Origin: Citrobacter farmeri
GTDB taxonomy: Bacteria > Pseudomonadota > Gammaproteobacteria > Enterobacterales > Enterobacteriaceae
Assembly: GCF_019048065.1 (NCBI RefSeq)
Contig: NZ_CP077291.1
Span: 558,001-622,000, forward strand
Length of the DNA stretch: 64,000 nt
Direction of reading: 5' to 3'
Shown here piece after piece: positions 1 to 8,884 of this stretch; the first letter of the stretch is position 1; every line of letters begins with the position of its first letter. The notes beneath the pieces are model-generated. The model was not told the origin of the DNA, ran no database searches, and worked only from the letters and a program-made list of their open reading frames with translations. The position numbers were made by a program, and so were the translations under genes.

Positions 1-1
1 G

Positions 2-430
2 CTGGCGACAGGGTATCGTCGACAGGGATTTGAACAGGCCTGGCGTGATGCCGGACGGGATCTGGCGGATGTGAAGCAATTTCACATGGCGATGGGGGAC
101 GATCACTATACCGATCTTGCGGGTTTACTGAACGCCCGCATTCCCTCGGGTAAACCCGATTTTGATGTCCTGATTTGTGGTAACGATCGCGCCGCCTTTG
201 TGGCTTATCAGGTTCTTCTGGCGAAAGGGATCCGCATCCCACAGGATGTTGCTGTTATGGGGTTTGATAACCTGGTGGGCGTCGGGCATCTGTTTTTGCC
301 TCCATTGACCACAATGCAGCTTCCACACGATATTATCGGGCGGGAAGCGGCATTGCATGTGATTGAAGGACGCACCGGCGGCGGCCAGAAACGGATCCCT
401 TGTCCGCTGCTGATCCGTTGTTCCGCCTGA
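2..430 (+). CDS. cscR: Sucrose operon repressor CscR, LacI family (5' end outside window)
   Basis: Only the last 142 residues are present; the reading frame is open to the left edge of the window. The sequence has the effector-binding half of a LacI-family repressor, including the conserved stretch with CGNDRAAF followed by IRIPQDVAVMGFDN and a final block with PPLTT. The DNA-binding domain lies outside. It ends seven bases before the stop of the convergent invertase gene, the same arrangement as in known chromosomal csc loci. From the family it should bind the two identical palindromes between cscA and cscK and release them when sucrose or a derivative is present. Assignment to CscR rests on this context and the family resemblance. 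Confidence 0.85.
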   Translation: MATGYRRQGFEQAWRDAGRDLADVKQFHMAMGDDHYTDLAGLLNARIPSGKPDFDVLICGNDRAAFVAYQVLLAKGIRIPQDVAVMGFDNLVGVGHLFLPPLTTMQLPHDIIGREAALHVIEGRTGGGQKRIPCPLLIRCSA

Positions 431-437
431 TCGTTGG

Positions 438-1871
438 TTACCCCAGTAGCCAGAGTCTGCCTTGCAGCAGTGTGGCTTCTCCATGAGCGGCATAGAGAGA
501 CAGTTCTCGTTCCTCTGGCTGCGGATAGATTCGGCTGCTCATGACCGCTTCCCCATCATTAATGAATACCTCAATGGATGACTTATCGATAAAGATCCTC
601 AGATCGAGGGGTTCATCCTGCGTAAGGGGAATACTACGGTAACCATCTATGTTTTCTTGTGGGTAATACCGCCACAAAACGAGCCGTCCGGACTGATTAT
701 CGATATACAGTCGCATCCCAGTGCCGAGTTGTAACCCGTAATGTTCGGCATGACTTTTCTGACAATCCCAGCGTAATTGAATTTCGACCGCTTGTGCGTT
801 TTCCTGCAAAACGCGTTTGCTGTCGATTTTGTCGGCAGGCACAGGTTGGTACAGCTGGCGTAACGACTCTGCTTCCCGCACCGGGCGCTGGATGAGTTTG
901 CCGTTGCTCTCAGAGAGCTCCCGAGCCAGCGTCATACAACCTGCCCAACCTTCACGTTTTGATGGCATTGACGATTCCCACATATCCATCCAGCCGATGA
1001 TGATGCGCCTGCCATCTTTAGCGCAAAAGCTTTGCGGCGCATAAAAATCATGCCCGTGATCGAGTTCAGTAAAAGGGCCCGACTGGGCAAAGATCCGTCC
1101 AGGAGACCAGAACCCAGGGATGACTCCGCTCTGAAAGCGATTCCGGTTACGGTATCCTTCCGCCTTCATTCCTTGTGGTGAAAACATCAGGTAATGGTGT
1201 TCACCAGGACGGAAAAAGTCTGGACACTCCCACATGTAGCTTTCACCTGCGTGGGCATGCGCCAGTACGCGATCGAAGGTCCATTCACGCAATGATTTAC
1301 CACGATAAAGTAAGATCTGCCCGGTGTTACCAGGATCTTTTGCACCTACCACCATCCACCAGGTGTTTGCTTCTCGCCAGACTTTAGGATCGCGAAAATG
1401 CATAATTCCTTCCGGCGGGGTCAGCACCACACCCTGTTTTTCAAAATGGATCCCATCCCGACTGGTTGCCAGACACTGCACTTCACGAATGGCGTCATCA
1501 TTGCCTTCGCCTGCAAGCCAGGTATGGCCGGTGTAGATGAGCGATAACACACCGTTGTCATCGACGGCACTGCCCGAAAAACATCCATCTTTGTCATCCT
1601 CATCGCCAGGTGCCAGCGCAATAGGCTCATGACACCAGTGGATCATATCTTCACTGGTGGCATGTCCCCAGTGCATAGGCCCCCAGTGTTCGTTGAATGG
1701 GTGATGCTGATAAAACGCGTGATAGCGATCGTTAAACCAGATTAGCCCGTTGGGATCGTTCATCCACCCAGCCGGAGGCGCGAGGTGAAAATGAGGATAG
1801 AAGGTGTTACCCCGGCGCTCGCGAAGTTGTGCCAGCGCCTTATGCGCCGCATGTAAACGAGATTGCGTCAT
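438..1871 (-). CDS. cscA: Sucrose-6-phosphate/sucrose hydrolase (invertase) CscA
   Basis: A 477-residue glycoside hydrolase family 32 enzyme that splits intracellular sucrose to glucose and fructose. The three GH32 signatures are present: WMNDPNG with the nucleophile Asp39, FRDP with the transition-state Asp161, and ECPD with the acid/base Glu215. There is no signal peptide, so it acts in the cytoplasm. The C-terminal 150 residues form the usual beta-sandwich domain. The length matches E. coli CscA. The gene is divergent from cscK and shares with it a 216-bp control region carrying two operator palindromes and a CRP-like site. Confidence 0.95.
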   Translation of the reverse strand: MTQSRLHAAHKALAQLRERRGNTFYPHFHLAPPAGWMNDPNGLIWFNDRYHAFYQHHPFNEHWGPMHWGHATSEDMIHWCHEPIALAPGDEDDKDGCFSGSAVDDNGVLSLIYTGHTWLAGEGNDDAIREVQCLATSRDGIHFEKQGVVLTPPEGIMHFRDPKVWREANTWWMVVGAKDPGNTGQILLYRGKSLREWTFDRVLAHAHAGESYMWECPDFFRPGEHHYLMFSPQGMKAEGYRNRNRFQSGVIPGFWSPGRIFAQSGPFTELDHGHDFYAPQSFCAKDGRRIIIGWMDMWESSMPSKREGWAGCMTLARELSESNGKLIQRPVREAESLRQLYQPVPADKIDSKRVLQENAQAVEIQLRWDCQKSHAEHYGLQLGTGMRLYIDNQSGRLVLWRYYPQENIDGYRSIPLTQDEPLDLRIFIDKSSIEVFINDGEAVMSSRIYPQPEERELSLYAAHGEATLLQGRLWLLG

Positions 1872-1906
1872 CTTACATCATCCTGGTTCAGCAAATTTGT
1901 TGAATT

Positions 1907-1918
1907 GTTAACGTTAAC
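1907..1918. promoter_or_regulatory. CscR operator, cscA-proximal copy
   Basis: A perfect 12-bp palindrome, GTTAACGTTAAC, lies 36 bp upstream of the cscA start. An identical copy sits 64 bp away on the cscK side. Paired identical LacI-type palindromes between divergent genes beside a LacI-family repressor strongly suggest that they are its operators, with possible looping between them. Confidence 0.8.
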
Positions 1919-1951
1919 TTTTGCAAAAATAAAGTCCTTATTTTTCCTAAA

Positions 1952-1967
1952 TGTGATGATATTCGCA
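1952..1967. promoter_or_regulatory. CRP-like site in the cscA/cscK control region
   Basis: TGTGATGATATTCGCA matches the TGTGA-N6-TCACA consensus at 9 of 10 defined positions. It lies between the two operator palindromes and fits catabolite control of sucrose use. Confidence 0.6.
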
Positions 1968-1970
1968 AAT

Positions 1971-1982
1971 GTTAACGTTAAC
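1971..1982. promoter_or_regulatory. CscR operator, cscK-proximal copy
   Basis: A second perfect GTTAACGTTAAC palindrome, identical to the copy at 1907. The centre-to-centre distance is 64 bp, about six helical turns, which places both copies on the same face of the DNA. Confidence 0.8.
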
Positions 1983-2087
1983 TATGCAGTTTTGTGATCG
2001 ATTATGCATGTTGGGGCAAATTGATGACGGTTTTGCGAAAAAGCGGTTTATCACTGTGCGTAAGCCAGATGAATTTGAGGAAAAAAA

Positions 2088-3011
2088 ATGTCAGCCAAAG
2101 TATGGGTCTTAGGTGATGCGGTCATGGATCTCTTGCCTGAATCTGATGGGCGGCTACTGCCTTGTCCGGGAGGCGCGCCGGCTAACGTTGCGGTGGGGAT
2201 AGCCAGATTAGGTGGAGCGAGTGGATTTATAGGGCGTGTGGGGGATGATCCTTTTGGCACGTTGTTAAGAAGAACGCTGCAAGCGGAAGGGGTTGATACG
2301 TCACTGTTGACGTCGGACGAATGGCACCGGACATCGACTGTGCTCGTCGATCTTAATGAGCAAGGAGAGCGTTCTTTTACATTCATGGTTCGCCCCAGCG
2401 CCGATCTTTTTCTGGAGGCAACCGATTTGCCCGAATGGCGGCGCGGCGAATGGCTACATCTTTGTTCAATCGCCCTGTCTGCCGAACCTTCACGTACCAG
2501 TGCTTTTATTGCGATGTCAGCGCTTCGACGCGCAGGCGGCTTTGTCAGCTTCGATCCCAATATCCGTGACGATCTTTGGCAAGACAAACAGTTGCTGCGC
2601 TTGTGTCTGTTGCAGGCACTTCAACTGGCAGACGTGGTCAAGCTGTCGGAAGACGAATGGCAGCTTATCAGCAAAAACGCTCTGCGCGATCGGGATATCT
2701 GCGCTCTGGCAACCGAGCATGACATTACCATGCTGTTGGTGACGAAAGGGGCTGATGGTGTGGTGGTCTGCTACCGCGGGGAGGTTCACCACTTTGCCGC
2801 GGTACCCGTGAATTGTGTGGACAGCACCGGAGCGGGTGATGCGTTTGTCGCCGGATTACTGGCGGGCCTGGCTGCTGAAGGCTTCCCTGCGCATGAGGGC
2901 GAATTACAACACATTATAGAACTCGCTCAACGCTGTGGAGCGCTTGCGGTAACGGCGAAAGGGGCGATGACAGCGCTGCCGCATCGACAAGAGCTGGAAC
3001 GGTGTAAGTAA
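2088..3011 (+). CDS. cscK: Fructokinase CscK, PfkB family
   Basis: A 307-residue ribokinase-fold (PfkB) sugar kinase that phosphorylates the fructose released by CscA to fructose 6-phosphate. The N-terminal GDAVMDLLP and GGAPANVAVG segments are typical of the fructokinase branch. The C-terminal PfkB signature DSTGAGDAF, with the catalytic Asp, lies near residue 250. The start ATG follows a purine-rich ribosome binding site, GAGGAAAAAA. It is the first gene of the cscKB transcription unit, with a 62-bp gap to cscB. Confidence 0.93.
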   Translation: MSAKVWVLGDAVMDLLPESDGRLLPCPGGAPANVAVGIARLGGASGFIGRVGDDPFGTLLRRTLQAEGVDTSLLTSDEWHRTSTVLVDLNEQGERSFTFMVRPSADLFLEATDLPEWRRGEWLHLCSIALSAEPSRTSAFIAMSALRRAGGFVSFDPNIRDDLWQDKQLLRLCLLQALQLADVVKLSEDEWQLISKNALRDRDICALATEHDITMLLVTKGADGVVVCYRGEVHHFAAVPVNCVDSTGAGDAFVAGLLAGLAAEGFPAHEGELQHIIELAQRCGALAVTAKGAMTALPHRQELERCK

Positions 3012-3073
3012 ACAATGAGGCCGATTTTGCCTCTGAACAGGACGTGATTTTCGTTAACGACAGGCAGGTAATT

Positions 3074-4321
3074 ATGGCATTGAAGATTCCATTCAGAAAT
3101 GCGTACTATCGTTTTGCATCCAGTTACTCATTTCTCTTTTTTATTTCCTGGTCACTGTGGTGGTCGTTATATGCCATCTGGCTGAAAGGGCATCTGGGGT
3201 TAACAGGGACTGAATTAGGCACACTTTATTCGGTCAACCAGTTTACCAGCATGCTGTTTATGGTGGCCTACGGGATTATTCAGGATAAGCTCGGCCTGAA
3301 AAAACCTCTCATCTGGTGTATGAGTTTCATCCTGGTCCTGACGGGGCCGTTCATGATTTACGTTTACGAACCGCTACTGCAAAGCCATTTTTCTGTCGGG
3401 TTGGTTCTGGGATCGCTCTTTTTTGGCCTGGGGTATCTGGCGGGCTGTGGACTGCTTGACAGTTTCACCGAAAAAATGGCGCGGAGTTTTCATTTTGAAT
3501 ATGGAACCGCGCGTGCCTGGGGGTCGTTTGGTTATGCCATTGGCGCATTTTTTGCTGGCATCTTTTTCAGCATTAATCCCCATATCAACTTTTGGCTGGT
3601 CTCGCTATTTGGCGCCGTGTTTATGATGATCAACATGCGCTTCAAAGATCAGGAGCAGCAGTGCGTAACGGCTGAAGCGGGTGGGGTAAAAAAAGAGGAT
3701 TTTATCGCGGTCTTCAAAGATCGTAACTTCTGGATCTTCGTTGTGTTTATTGTGGGGACGTGGTCTTTTTATAACATTTATGATCAACAGCTCTTTCCGG
3801 TGTTTTATGCAGGTCTGTTCGAATCACACGATGTTGGAACGCGCGTATATGGATATCTGAACTCGTTCCAGGTCGTACTTGAAGCACTGTGCATGGCGAG
3901 TATTCCCTTCTTTGTTAATCGGGTGGGGCCAAAAAATGCATTACTCATCGGCGTGGTGATTATGGCACTGCGTATCCTTTCTTGCGCTTTGTTCGTTAAT
4001 CCCTGGCTCATTTCGCTGGTGAAGCTCCTGCATGCTATTGAAGTTCCACTTTGCGTCATCTCGGTATTCAAATACAGCGTTGCGAACTTTGATAAACGAC
4101 TGTCATCGACAATCTTTTTGATTGGTTTTCAGATTGCCAGTTCTCTGGGGATCGTATTGCTTTCAACACCAATAGGGATTCTCTTTGACCTCGCAGGCTA
4201 CCAGACCGTGTTTTTCGCCATCTCGGGTATCGTCTGCTTGATGCTGCTTTTTGGCATTTTCTTCCTGAGTAAAAAACGAGAACCGCCCGTGCTGGAACCT
4301 TCACTGAATTCAGCGACATAA
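3074..4321 (+). CDS. cscB: Sucrose:proton symporter CscB
   Basis: A 415-residue, 12-helix permease of the oligosaccharide:H+ symporter (LacY) family, in the inner membrane. The chosen start gives MALKIPFRN and the exact length of E. coli CscB; an in-frame ATG ten codons upstream is disfavoured. The YYRFASSYSFLF start of the first helix and the TARAWGSFGYA motif of the central region are characteristic of CscB. It imports intact sucrose for hydrolysis by CscA, so this route uses no PTS. It is the last gene of cscKB. Confidence 0.93.
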   Translation: MALKIPFRNAYYRFASSYSFLFFISWSLWWSLYAIWLKGHLGLTGTELGTLYSVNQFTSMLFMVAYGIIQDKLGLKKPLIWCMSFILVLTGPFMIYVYEPLLQSHFSVGLVLGSLFFGLGYLAGCGLLDSFTEKMARSFHFEYGTARAWGSFGYAIGAFFAGIFFSINPHINFWLVSLFGAVFMMINMRFKDQEQQCVTAEAGGVKKEDFIAVFKDRNFWIFVVFIVGTWSFYNIYDQQLFPVFYAGLFESHDVGTRVYGYLNSFQVVLEALCMASIPFFVNRVGPKNALLIGVVIMALRILSCALFVNPWLISLVKLLHAIEVPLCVISVFKYSVANFDKRLSSTIFLIGFQIASSLGIVLLSTPIGILFDLAGYQTVFFAISGIVCLMLLFGIFFLSKKREPPVLEPSLNSAT

Positions 4322-4324
4322 ACG

Positions 4325-4351
4325 TAAACTTTTTCCGGTTGTTGTCGATAG
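4325..4351 (+). promoter_or_regulatory. Sigma-28 (FliA) promoter for the chemoreceptor gene
   Basis: TAAACTTT and GTCGATAG are separated by exactly 11 bases. They match the flagellar sigma-28 consensus TAAAGTTT-N11-GCCGATAA at 7 of 8 and 6 of 8 positions. The promoter ends 31 bp before the chemoreceptor ATG. It indicates that the gene belongs to the flagellar and chemotaxis regulon, not to the csc operon. Confidence 0.8.
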
Positions 4352-4382
4352 TTTCTGTATATCCTTCAACCGGAAAATAACA

Positions 4383-5495
4383 ATGCCAAAATCTCTCTCC
4401 CTACGAAATACCCTGTTGGTTTTATTGTCGCTTATCACCTTATTGCTCCTGATGACAGGCGGTATGGGGATTTACGCTTCCACGCGTATCATTACCTCAT
4501 GGATCTATTATGGGGTGATGACCGCGACGACGCTGACGGCCATCGCCCTGCTGGCGGTGGTTTGGCTATTACTGCGCAATAAGCTCCTGAAACCGCTAGA
4601 TAATGTGGTTGAGCAACTCGAACGCCTGGCGACAGGGGATTTATCGGCGGTGGAAAGCCGCTATGCCAGCGCCGAATTTAATCGCCTGCAGGCTGCGCTC
4701 GAAGGGATGCGGGTGGCGCTGAGCGAGTCCGTCAAACGCGTCCGTGATGCCAGTTCGCAGATCGATACCGGCAGTCGCGAACTGACGGCGGGTAATATTC
4801 ATCTGGCGACACGCACCGAATCGACTGCGACCTCGCTGGAACAAACTGCCGCCAGCATGGAGGAGCTCACCGCGACGGTGAAACAGAATGCGGAAAACGC
4901 CGATCAGGCGCATCAACTGGCGAAATCCGTTTCTGATACCGCCGATCGCGGCAGTGAAATGGTGTGCTATGTCATCGAAAAAATGCGCGACATTTCCGGT
5001 AGTGCGAACCGTATTGCCGATATTCTTGGCGTGATCGACGGGATTGCGTTCCAGACCAATATTCTGGCGCTGAACGCCTCGGTTGAAGCGGCGCGCGCGG
5101 GAGAGCAGGGACGTGGTTTTGCCGTGGTGGCAGGCGAAGTGCGCAATCTGGCAAGCCGCAGCGCGGAGGCCGCGAAAGAGATCCGCACGCTCATCGGCGA
5201 TTCACAGTCGCAGGTGGGTGAGGGCAGCGATCTGGCGATGCAGGCGGGTGAAACGATGGATGAGATTGCCAGCGAAGTGATGCGGATGACTAAACTGATG
5301 CGGGAAATTGCCAGCGCGTCACAGGAGCAGAGTCGCGGTATCGAACAGGTGAATATTGCGGTGAGCCAGATGGATGAAACGGCGCAGCAGAATGCGGCTC
5401 TGGTACAACAGTCCTCTGCGGCAACCCGCTCACTGGAAGAGCAGTCGCATGCGCTCATTGAAGCAATGGCGTCGTTTAAATTACAGACCGCCTGA
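4383..5495 (+). CDS. Methyl-accepting chemotaxis protein lacking a periplasmic ligand-binding domain
   Basis: A 370-residue chemoreceptor; Tsr-type proteins have about 550. It has two membrane helices, near residues 9-31 and 41-64, joined by only about nine residues where about 150 residues of sensor domain are expected. The second helix leads into a HAMP segment (about 65-115), methylation helices with TSLEQTAASMEELTATV, and the invariant signalling tip with QTNILALNASVEAARAGEQG and GFAVVAGEVRNLA. The C terminus lacks the NWETF tether for CheR and CheB. With no external sensor it may respond to cytoplasmic or membrane cues, or only modulate receptor arrays. It could also be a remnant of an in-frame deletion, although promoter and signalling parts are intact. 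Confidence 0.9.
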   Translation: MPKSLSLRNTLLVLLSLITLLLLMTGGMGIYASTRIITSWIYYGVMTATTLTAIALLAVVWLLLRNKLLKPLDNVVEQLERLATGDLSAVESRYASAEFNRLQAALEGMRVALSESVKRVRDASSQIDTGSRELTAGNIHLATRTESTATSLEQTAASMEELTATVKQNAENADQAHQLAKSVSDTADRGSEMVCYVIEKMRDISGSANRIADILGVIDGIAFQTNILALNASVEAARAGEQGRGFAVVAGEVRNLASRSAEAAKEIRTLIGDSQSQVGEGSDLAMQAGETMDEIASEVMRMTKLMREIASASQEQSRGIEQVNIAVSQMDETAQQNAALVQQSSAATRSLEEQSHALIEAMASFKLQTA

Positions 5496-5503
5496 TGTGA
5501 AAT

Positions 5504-5580
5504 GCCGGATGACGACGTTGACACGTCTTATCCGGCCTACGCAGCTATTGTAGGCCGGATAAGCGCTAGCGCCATCCGGC
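5504..5580. repeat. REP (BIME) pair between the chemoreceptor gene and fbp
   Basis: Two inverted REP units containing GCCGGAT and TTATCCGGCCTAC, then GTAGGCCGGATAA and GCCATCCGGC, lie between the converging genes. They can form stem-loops that stop RNA decay or bind gyrase or IHF, as known for enterobacterial REPs. Confidence 0.85.
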
Positions 5581-5587
5581 AAGGGTT

Positions 5588-6586
5588 TTACGCGTCCGGG
5601 AACTCCCGGATAAAGCGTTCCACATCTTCAACCATATGGTTGTTGCCGACGAAGAACGAACGGCGCTGGTGCAGGCTTTCCGGAGTGATATCCAGAATAC
5701 GCTCTTTCCCGTCGCTCGCTTTACCACCTGCTTGCTCTGCGAGGAATGCCATTGGGTTGCACTCATACAGCAGACGCAGTTTTCCTTCCGGGTGGCTGGC
5801 GGTGCTTGGGTAAAGATAAATCCCGCCTTTCAGCAGGTTACGGTGGAAGTCAGCAACCAGTGAGCCGATGTAGCGTGAGGTGTACGGGCGCTGCGTGGAC
5901 TTATCCTCTTCCTGGCAGAACTTGATGTACTTCTTCACACCGTTCGGGAATTTAATGTAGTTGCCTTCGTTAATGGAGTAAGTGTTGCCTTTCTCCGGGA
6001 AGCGCATACGCTCCTGACACAGGCAGAACACACCCAGCGACGGATCGTAGGTAAAGGCGTGGACACCGCAGCCGGTGGTGTAAACCAGCATGGTGGAGGA
6101 GCCGTACACCACGTAACCCGCAGCAACTTGTTTGTTGCCTGGTTGCAGGAAATCCTCTTCAGTGACCGGTGTGCCAACAGGCGTCACGCGGCGGTAGATA
6201 GAGAAAATAGTCCCGACAGAGACGTTAACATCGATGTTGGACGAGCCATCCAGCGGATCCATCAGTACCACGTATTTCGCGTGTTCACAGCCTTCGAAAA
6301 CGACGATTTCATCTTCTTCTTCAGAGGCAATGCCCGCGACGATATCACGCGCCTTGAGTGCAGCTTTCAGTTTTTCGTTCGCGAACAGGTCGAGTTTCTG
6401 CTGAACCTCGCCCTGCACGTTCTCAGCACCGCTGGCACCCAGGATATCGACCAGACCGGCCTTGTTGATATCGCGGTGGATGATCTTGGCGCCCAGCTTT
6501 ATTGCCGACAACAACGCAGTGAGCTCACCTGTAGCATGAGAGAACTCGTGCTGCTTTTCGACAATAAATTCACCTAACGTTTTCAT
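5588..6586 (-). CDS. fbp: Fructose-1,6-bisphosphatase class I
   Basis: A 332-residue gluconeogenic phosphatase that converts fructose 1,6-bisphosphate to fructose 6-phosphate in the cytoplasm. The metal-binding signature with [13 protein letters not shown] is present around residues 110-122, and the active-site segment [15 protein letters not shown] lies near residue 270. Length and sequence are those of the E. coli enzyme. It is divergent from mpl, as in E. coli, and stands alone as a transcription unit. Confidence 0.97.
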   Translation of the reverse strand: MKTLGEFIVEKQHEFSHATGELTALLSAIKLGAKIIHRDINKAGLVDILGASGAENVQGEVQQKLDLFANEKLKAALKARDIVAGIASEEEDEIVVFEGCEHAKYVVLMDPLDGSSNIDVNVSVGTIFSIYRRVTPVGTPVTEEDFLQPGNKQVAAGYVVYGSSTMLVYTTGCGVHAFTYDPSLGVFCLCQERMRFPEKGNTYSINEGNYIKFPNGVKKYIKFCQEEDKSTQRPYTSRYIGSLVADFHRNLLKGGIYLYPSTASHPEGKLRLLYECNPMAFLAEQAGGKASDGKERILDITPESLHQRRSFFVGNNHMVEDVERFIREFPDA

Positions 6587-6761
6587 AACACTTTCCCTGC
6601 AATTAATATGGAGTAAAGCGACCGTAACAATCTTAACAAATATTTCAGTGGCTGCGCTCAGGTGAATCGCGCCAGCAAACTACGGATTATCCTGAAATGC
6701 GTTTCTCACTTGCCTGACATATGCGTAAAATGCCCCCTGGGTTAAATTAGGATAGTGACGT

Positions 6762-8141
6762 ATGCGCATTCATATTTTGGGAATTTGTGGCACGTTCATG
6801 GGCGGTCTGGCGATGCTGGCGCGCTCGCTCGGTCATGAAGTAACGGGTTCGGACGCCAATGTGTATCCGCCGATGAGTACCTTACTTGAGAACCAGGGGA
6901 TCTCCCTGATTCAGGGTTATGACCCCAGTCAGCTCGATCCGCAACCGGACCTGGTGATCATTGGCAATGCCATGACCCGTGGCAATCCGTGCGTTGAAAC
7001 GGTACTGGAGAAGAACATTCCGTTTATGTCCGGTCCGCAGTGGCTGCATGACTTTGTGCTGCGCGATCGTTGGGTGCTGGCCGTCGCGGGAACGCACGGT
7101 AAAACCACTACCGCGGGTATGGCGACATGGATTCTGGAAGTCTGCGGTTATAAGCCTGGTTTTGTGATTGGCGGCGTACCGGGGAATTTTGACGTTTCTG
7201 CGCGTCTGGGCGAAAGCGACTTTTTCGTGATTGAAGCGGATGAGTACGACTGCGCCTTCTTCGATAAACGCTCCAAATTCGTACATTACTGCCCGCGTAC
7301 GTTGATCCTCAACAACCTTGAGTTTGATCATGCAGATATCTTTGACGATCTGAAAGCGATCCAGAAGCAGTTCCACCACCTGGTCCGCATCGTACCGGGT
7401 CAGGGGCGTATCATCTATCCTGAGCACGACATCAATCTGAAGCAGACGATGGCGATGGGGTGCTGGAGCGAACAGGAACTGGTGGGCGAGCAGGGCCACT
7501 GGCAGGCGAAAAAGCTGAACGTCGATGCCTCGGAATGGGAAGTGTGGCTGGACGGTGAGAAGGTCGGTGACGTGAAGTGGTCGCTGGTCGGTGAACACAA
7601 CATGCATAACGGTCTGATGGCCATTGCCGCGGCTCGTCACGTTGGCGTACCACCGGGAGAGGCAGCCAATGCGCTGGGATCGTTCATCAACGCCCGTCGT
7701 CGTCTTGAACTGCGCGGCGAAGCGAACGGTGTCTCGGTCTATGATGACTTCGCTCATCACCCGACAGCCATTCTCGCAACGCTGGCGGCGCTGCGCGGCA
7801 AAGTGGGAGGAACGGCGCGCATCATCGCCGTGCTGGAGCCGCGTTCTAACACCATGAAGATGGGGCTGTGTAAAGACGATCTGGCACCGTCATTAGGTCG
7901 TGCGGACGAAGTGTATCTGCTGCAGCCGCCGCATATTCCGTGGCAGGTCGCAGAAGTGGCGGAAGCCTGCATTCAGCCAGCCCACTGGAGTGGTGATGTT
8001 GATACGCTGGCAGAGATGATCGTGAAAACGGCGCAGCCTGGCGATCACATTCTGGTGATGAGTAACGGCGGGTTTGGTGGTATTCACCAGAAACTGCTGG
8101 ATGGTCTGGCGAAAAAAGCCGAAGCGCAAGCCGAAGAGTAA
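6762..8141 (+). CDS. mpl: UDP-MurNAc:L-Ala-gamma-D-Glu-meso-DAP ligase Mpl
   Basis: A 459-residue Mur-ligase family enzyme that recycles the murein tripeptide by joining it to UDP-N-acetylmuramate at the expense of ATP. The N-terminal IHILGICGTFMGGLA nucleotide-fold segment, the P-loop AGTHGKTTTAGMA near residue 110, and the DDFAHHPTAI segment near residue 325 identify the family and distinguish it from MurC by context. It acts in the cytoplasm and stands in its usual place between fbp and yjgA. Confidence 0.96.
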   Translation: MRIHILGICGTFMGGLAMLARSLGHEVTGSDANVYPPMSTLLENQGISLIQGYDPSQLDPQPDLVIIGNAMTRGNPCVETVLEKNIPFMSGPQWLHDFVLRDRWVLAVAGTHGKTTTAGMATWILEVCGYKPGFVIGGVPGNFDVSARLGESDFFVIEADEYDCAFFDKRSKFVHYCPRTLILNNLEFDHADIFDDLKAIQKQFHHLVRIVPGQGRIIYPEHDINLKQTMAMGCWSEQELVGEQGHWQAKKLNVDASEWEVWLDGEKVGDVKWSLVGEHNMHNGLMAIAAARHVGVPPGEAANALGSFINARRRLELRGEANGVSVYDDFAHHPTAILATLAALRGKVGGTARIIAVLEPRSNTMKMGLCKDDLAPSLGRADEVYLLQPPHIPWQVAEVAEACIQPAHWSGDVDTLAEMIVKTAQPGDHILVMSNGGFGGIHQKLLDGLAKKAEAQAEE

Positions 8142-8149
8142 CAAAAAAG

Positions 8150-8224
8150 GCCCGGTGGCGCTGACGCTTACCGGGCCTACAAGCACGTAGGCCGGATAAG
8201 ACGTTTCGCGTCGCCATCCGGCAT
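8150..8224. repeat. REP pair between mpl and yjgA
   Basis: One short inverted repeat (GCCCGGTGGCGC ... TTACCGGGC) followed by a REP unit (GTAGGCCGGATAAG ... GCCATCCGGC) separates the converging ends of mpl and yjgA. The first hairpin may also end mpl transcription. Confidence 0.8.
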
Positions 8225-8239
8225 TCACGCCGGATTAAA

Positions 8240-8791
8240 TTACGCTTCGTTTTCCGCCAGTTCGCGCAGATACTGGAAGATCTGACGCGCGGATTTCGGC
8301 GGCTTATTCCCTTCTTTCTCTTTCTTCGCATTGCGGATCAGCGAGCGAAGCTGCTGGCGGTCGGCGTTTGGCCACAGGTTCAGCACCTCTTCAACCGCGT
8401 CATCCCCTTCGACGATCAGCCTGTCGCGCAGATGCTCAAGCTTGTGAAACAGCACTACCTGCTGGTTGTGGCGGTTTTTCAGCTTGTCCAGCGCCTGGCG
8501 AATAGGATCAACCTCACGTTGGCGCAGCATTTTACCAATCAACTGCAACTGGCGGCGGCGACCTTCCATTTTGATCCGCTGGGCCAGCTCAATCGCGGCA
8601 CGCAGGTCCGCATCAAGCGGGATTTTGTCCAGCGCGTTTTTCCCCAGATCCACCAGTTCCGCGCCCAGGCGTTTTAACTCCTCGGCGTCGCGTTTAATTT
8701 CACTTTTGCTGACCCAGATAATTTCATCGTCTTCGTCTTCGATGTCATCACCGGGAACGTCGTCGAGCCAGTCTTCGGGCTGCTTAGTCAT
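8240..8791 (-). CDS. darP: Dual-action ribosomal maturation protein DarP (YjgA)
   Basis: A 183-residue, highly charged helical protein of the UPF0307/YjgA family, which associates with 50S precursors late in ribosome assembly. The sequence opens with an acidic stretch ([14 protein letters not shown]) and continues with basic, helix-rich segments such as [17 protein letters not shown] and a C-terminal [16 protein letters not shown]. It lies divergent from pmbA with about 90 bp between them, as in E. coli. Confidence 0.92.
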   Translation of the reverse strand: MTKQPEDWLDDVPGDDIEDEDDEIIWVSKSEIKRDAEELKRLGAELVDLGKNALDKIPLDADLRAAIELAQRIKMEGRRRQLQLIGKMLRQREVDPIRQALDKLKNRHNQQVVLFHKLEHLRDRLIVEGDDAVEEVLNLWPNADRQQLRSLIRNAKKEKEGNKPPKSARQIFQYLRELAENEA

Positions 8792-8884
8792 GTCAGGCTC
8801 CTTAAAAAAAGAGGCTAATGTTACCAGTTAAGATGCGCACTGAAAAACGGTTCTCTGTTAGACTTCAGAGAAACTCTCTACATT

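Noticed and set aside
4331..4377. An 11-bp perfect inverted repeat (TTTTCCGGTTG ... CAACCGGAAAA) whose right arm overlaps the ribosome binding site of the chemoreceptor gene, suggesting an RNA switch.
   Set aside because: The left arm lies inside the sigma-28 promoter, between its -35 and -10 parts, so it would not be in the transcript. The hairpin could form only in longer read-through RNA from csc.
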